Part shown: positions 62,614 through 64,000 of the stretch, piece after piece | Layout: every line of letters starts with the position of its first letter | Numbering within the stretch: position 1 is the stretch's first letter | DNA from: Laterigemmans sp052161645 | GTDB lineage: Bacteria; Planctomycetota; Planctomycetia; Pirellulales; Pirellulaceae | Assembly (NCBI GenBank): GCA_052161645.1 | Contig: CP197414.1 | Direction: 5' to 3' (one strand) | Length of the DNA: 64,000 nt | Translations under genes and position numbers: made by a program | The notes under the pieces: generated by a model | What the model was told of the DNA's origin: nothing | Database searches by the model: none | The model's input: the letters and a program-made list of their open reading frames with translations, nothing else

Positions 62614-62993
62614 GGCACGTCTCCTTAAGCGGGGAGTAATTGCCGACGGTAATGATGAGAGAATTCATTCCTCGCACCAGCCCGGTCACCGCACCCGGGC
62701 AAGCTAAGGCCCAGGGGGATGCAGTTCGACCTGCCCCCAGATTAACCAGGGGGTAGGTAGAAATCATGACCGGCGTCGTTAGTCGTCTGGCATAAGTGTG
62801 CAAGCGGCGTGCCAGAAAATATGGCAACCGACTTGCCGAAGACTTTCATCGGTTTCCCGCCAAGCTCCCTGTTCAACCCACGACTCCTCAACGATAATTA
62901 TGTTTTCGGCCGTAGGTTCACGCCCCGTCCCCCAGCCAATCGGAACGGCGAGTTGAGAATGTGGGGCCGTCTTGCACGACACTCGGGAACTCA
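62614..62993. other. Divergent region upstream of the NtrC-like gene
   Basis: 380 bp between the tail-anchored hypothetical (minus) and the NtrC-like gene (plus). It contains a hairpin cccccagattaaccaggggg near 62734-62753 without a T-run. No convincing sigma-54 or sigma-70 promoter could be fixed. Confidence 0.45.
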
Positions 62994-64000
62994 ATGAATA
63001 GCACGAAGATATTCAAGCTACTGGTTATCGACGATGATCGAGCGATCCACAAAATGGTCGAACAAGCCGTTGGCGATGATGCCATCGTGTTCACTGCCAC
63101 GAACGCACGCGATGGCTTGAAACTAGTCGATGAGGAGCAGCCAGATTGTGTGCTGCTCGATATCCAGCTTCCCGACACCAACGGTCTCGCGTTATTTTGT
63201 CAGATCCATGAGTTGGATTCGCGACTGCCAGTGATCTTTATCACCGTCGACGCCGGCAGTGAGACGGCGATCGAGGCGATGCAATTGGGCGCGTACGACT
63301 ATGTTGCCAAACCATTACATGTCAATCAGTTAGCCGCGCTCGTCGATCGCGCGGTACTCAATCGTCGCATGGTCAGCATTCCCATCGCGATTGCGGCCGA
63401 TGATGGAAACCCTCACGAGGGGGAATTGTTTGTCGGCAGCAGCCCGCGGATGCTGGAGGTTTTTAAAGCCATCGGACGGGTCGCCAAACAGAACGTGGCG
63501 GTGCTGGTGCGCGGAGAAAGTGGCACGGGCAAAGAGCTCGTCGCCCGCGCACTGCTCCAACATGGTGATCGGGCGGCGGGGCCTTTCTTGGCTGTAAATT
63601 GTGCGGCCCTGCCGGAGAATCTACTCGAGAGCGAACTTTTTGGACACGAAAAGGGTGCCTTTACCGGGGCCGATAATCGTCGCATCGGTAAATTCGAACA
63701 GTGCGATGGGGGCACGCTACTGCTCGACGAGATTGGCGATATGTCGCCCGCCGTGCAAGCCAAAGTGTTGCGAGTTTTGCAGGACCAGCATTTCGAGCGT
63801 TTAGGCGGAAAGAAAATGCTGCGGACCGATGTCCGCGTCATTGCCGCTACTAATCGTAACCTAGAACAGATGGTCGAAGAGGGTGACTTTCGCGAAGATT
63901 TGCTGTACCGGCTCAATGGCGTCACGATCTCTCTCCCTCCGTTGCGAGAACGTCCCAGTGACATTCCCACACTGTTGCAGTGCTTTCTCAAAAAAGCAAA
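62994..64000 (+). CDS. NtrC-like sigma-54 response regulator (partial, C-terminus outside window)
   Basis: About 335 residues are visible from the ATG at 62994. Receiver domain: D13-D15 (VIDDDRAIHK), D56 (CVLLDIQLPD), T84 (IFITVDA) and K107 (YVAKPLH). AAA+ sigma-54 activator domain: Walker A GESGTGKE at 174-181, ELFGHEKGAFTGA with the sigma-54 loop GAFTGA at 221-226, Walker B GGTLLLDEIGDMS, and the arginine-finger region ATNRNLEQMV with EDLLYRLNGV. It would remodel sigma-54 RNA polymerase after phosphorylation. The C-terminal Fis-type DNA-binding domain lies beyond the window. No cognate kinase is adjacent on the visible side. Confidence 0.9.
   Translation, partial: MNSTKIFKLLVIDDDRAIHKMVEQAVGDDAIVFTATNARDGLKLVDEEQPDCVLLDIQLPDTNGLALFCQIHELDSRLPVIFITVDAGSETAIEAMQLGAYDYVAKPLHVNQLAALVDRAVLNRRMVSIPIAIAADDGNPHEGELFVGSSPRMLEVFKAIGRVAKQNVAVLVRGESGTGKELVARALLQHGDRAAGPFLAVNCAALPENLLESELFGHEKGAFTGADNRRIGKFEQCDGGTLLLDEIGDMSPAVQAKVLRVLQDQHFERLGGKKMLRTDVRVIAATNRNLEQMVEEGDFREDLLYRLNGVTISLPPLRERPSDIPTLLQCFLKKA

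Noticed and set aside
62788..62803. Sigma-54-like promoter tggcataagtgtgcaa upstream of the NtrC-like gene
   Set aside because: The GG-GC spacing is one base short and it lies about 190 bases from the start.

Overview
The window is chromosomal DNA of a planctomycete, most likely of the Pirellulaceae type (inference). The evidence is family content: three DUF1559 pseudopilin-like proteins, a PSD1/DUF1549-DUF1553 cytochrome with its DUF1501 partner, three FG-GAP/UnbV (CRTAC-type) exported proteins, a formylglycine sulfatase, a dockerin-tailed secreted subtilase with an N-terminal RLEARQLLA-type sorting signal, and a Hanks-type kinase fused to an RDD membrane domain. The two end genes, an ABC permease at the left and an NtrC-like regulator at the right, are cut by the window edges. 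I see no rRNA, tRNA, CRISPR array or prophage.

Left part (1-20 kb). An ABC-2 exporter pair (minus strand) is followed by folC, a small hypothetical gene, and a convergent PhnZ-like HD oxygenase. Next is a repeat field (4877-6253): two exact-period 477-bp units carrying four frame-conserved C-terminal remnants of a DUF559 endonuclease and GC-rich palindromes in alternating orientation, ending in one intact DUF559 gene bracketed by 34-bp direct repeats. From 19.9 kb down to 6.2 kb runs a minus-strand series: TPR protein, FG-GAP/UnbV lipoprotein, two near-identical DUF1559 proteins each with its own terminator, a small lipoprotein, then two TPR-FG-GAP-UnbV proteins. It reads as one exported or envelope-associated set of unknown purpose.

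Middle (20-41.5 kb). L-fuconate dehydratase, a polytopic membrane protein, the PSD1/DUF1501 operon, REP-like palindromes, a DUF1559 protein with a TPR lipoprotein, a cupin-like Tat protein, an HExxH protein, a DUF427 protein and a 1069-residue BNR-repeat protein. From 35.6 to 41.5 kb is a scrap-rich accessory zone: a palindrome, a truncated and internally deleted comM copy, a ParDE-type toxin-antitoxin pair, the stub of a Ser/Thr kinase gene, full-length comM, and an IS4-family transposase that appears frameshifted.

Right part (41.5-64 kb). The large secreted subtilase, an Abhydrolase_9-type membrane hydrolase divergent from a sulfatase, then a minus-strand acyl-chain operon (FabZ, ACP with an insertion, a second FabZ-like hotdog protein, FabF, AIM24 protein, small Cys/His protein). 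Divergent from it, PTS enzyme I is translationally coupled to the Ser/Thr kinase. A VWA protein, histidine kinase and response regulator form a minus-strand operon converging on the kinase, and an NtrC-like activator starts at the right edge. Short in-frame 15-21 bp tandem duplications recur in linkers and spacers through the window.
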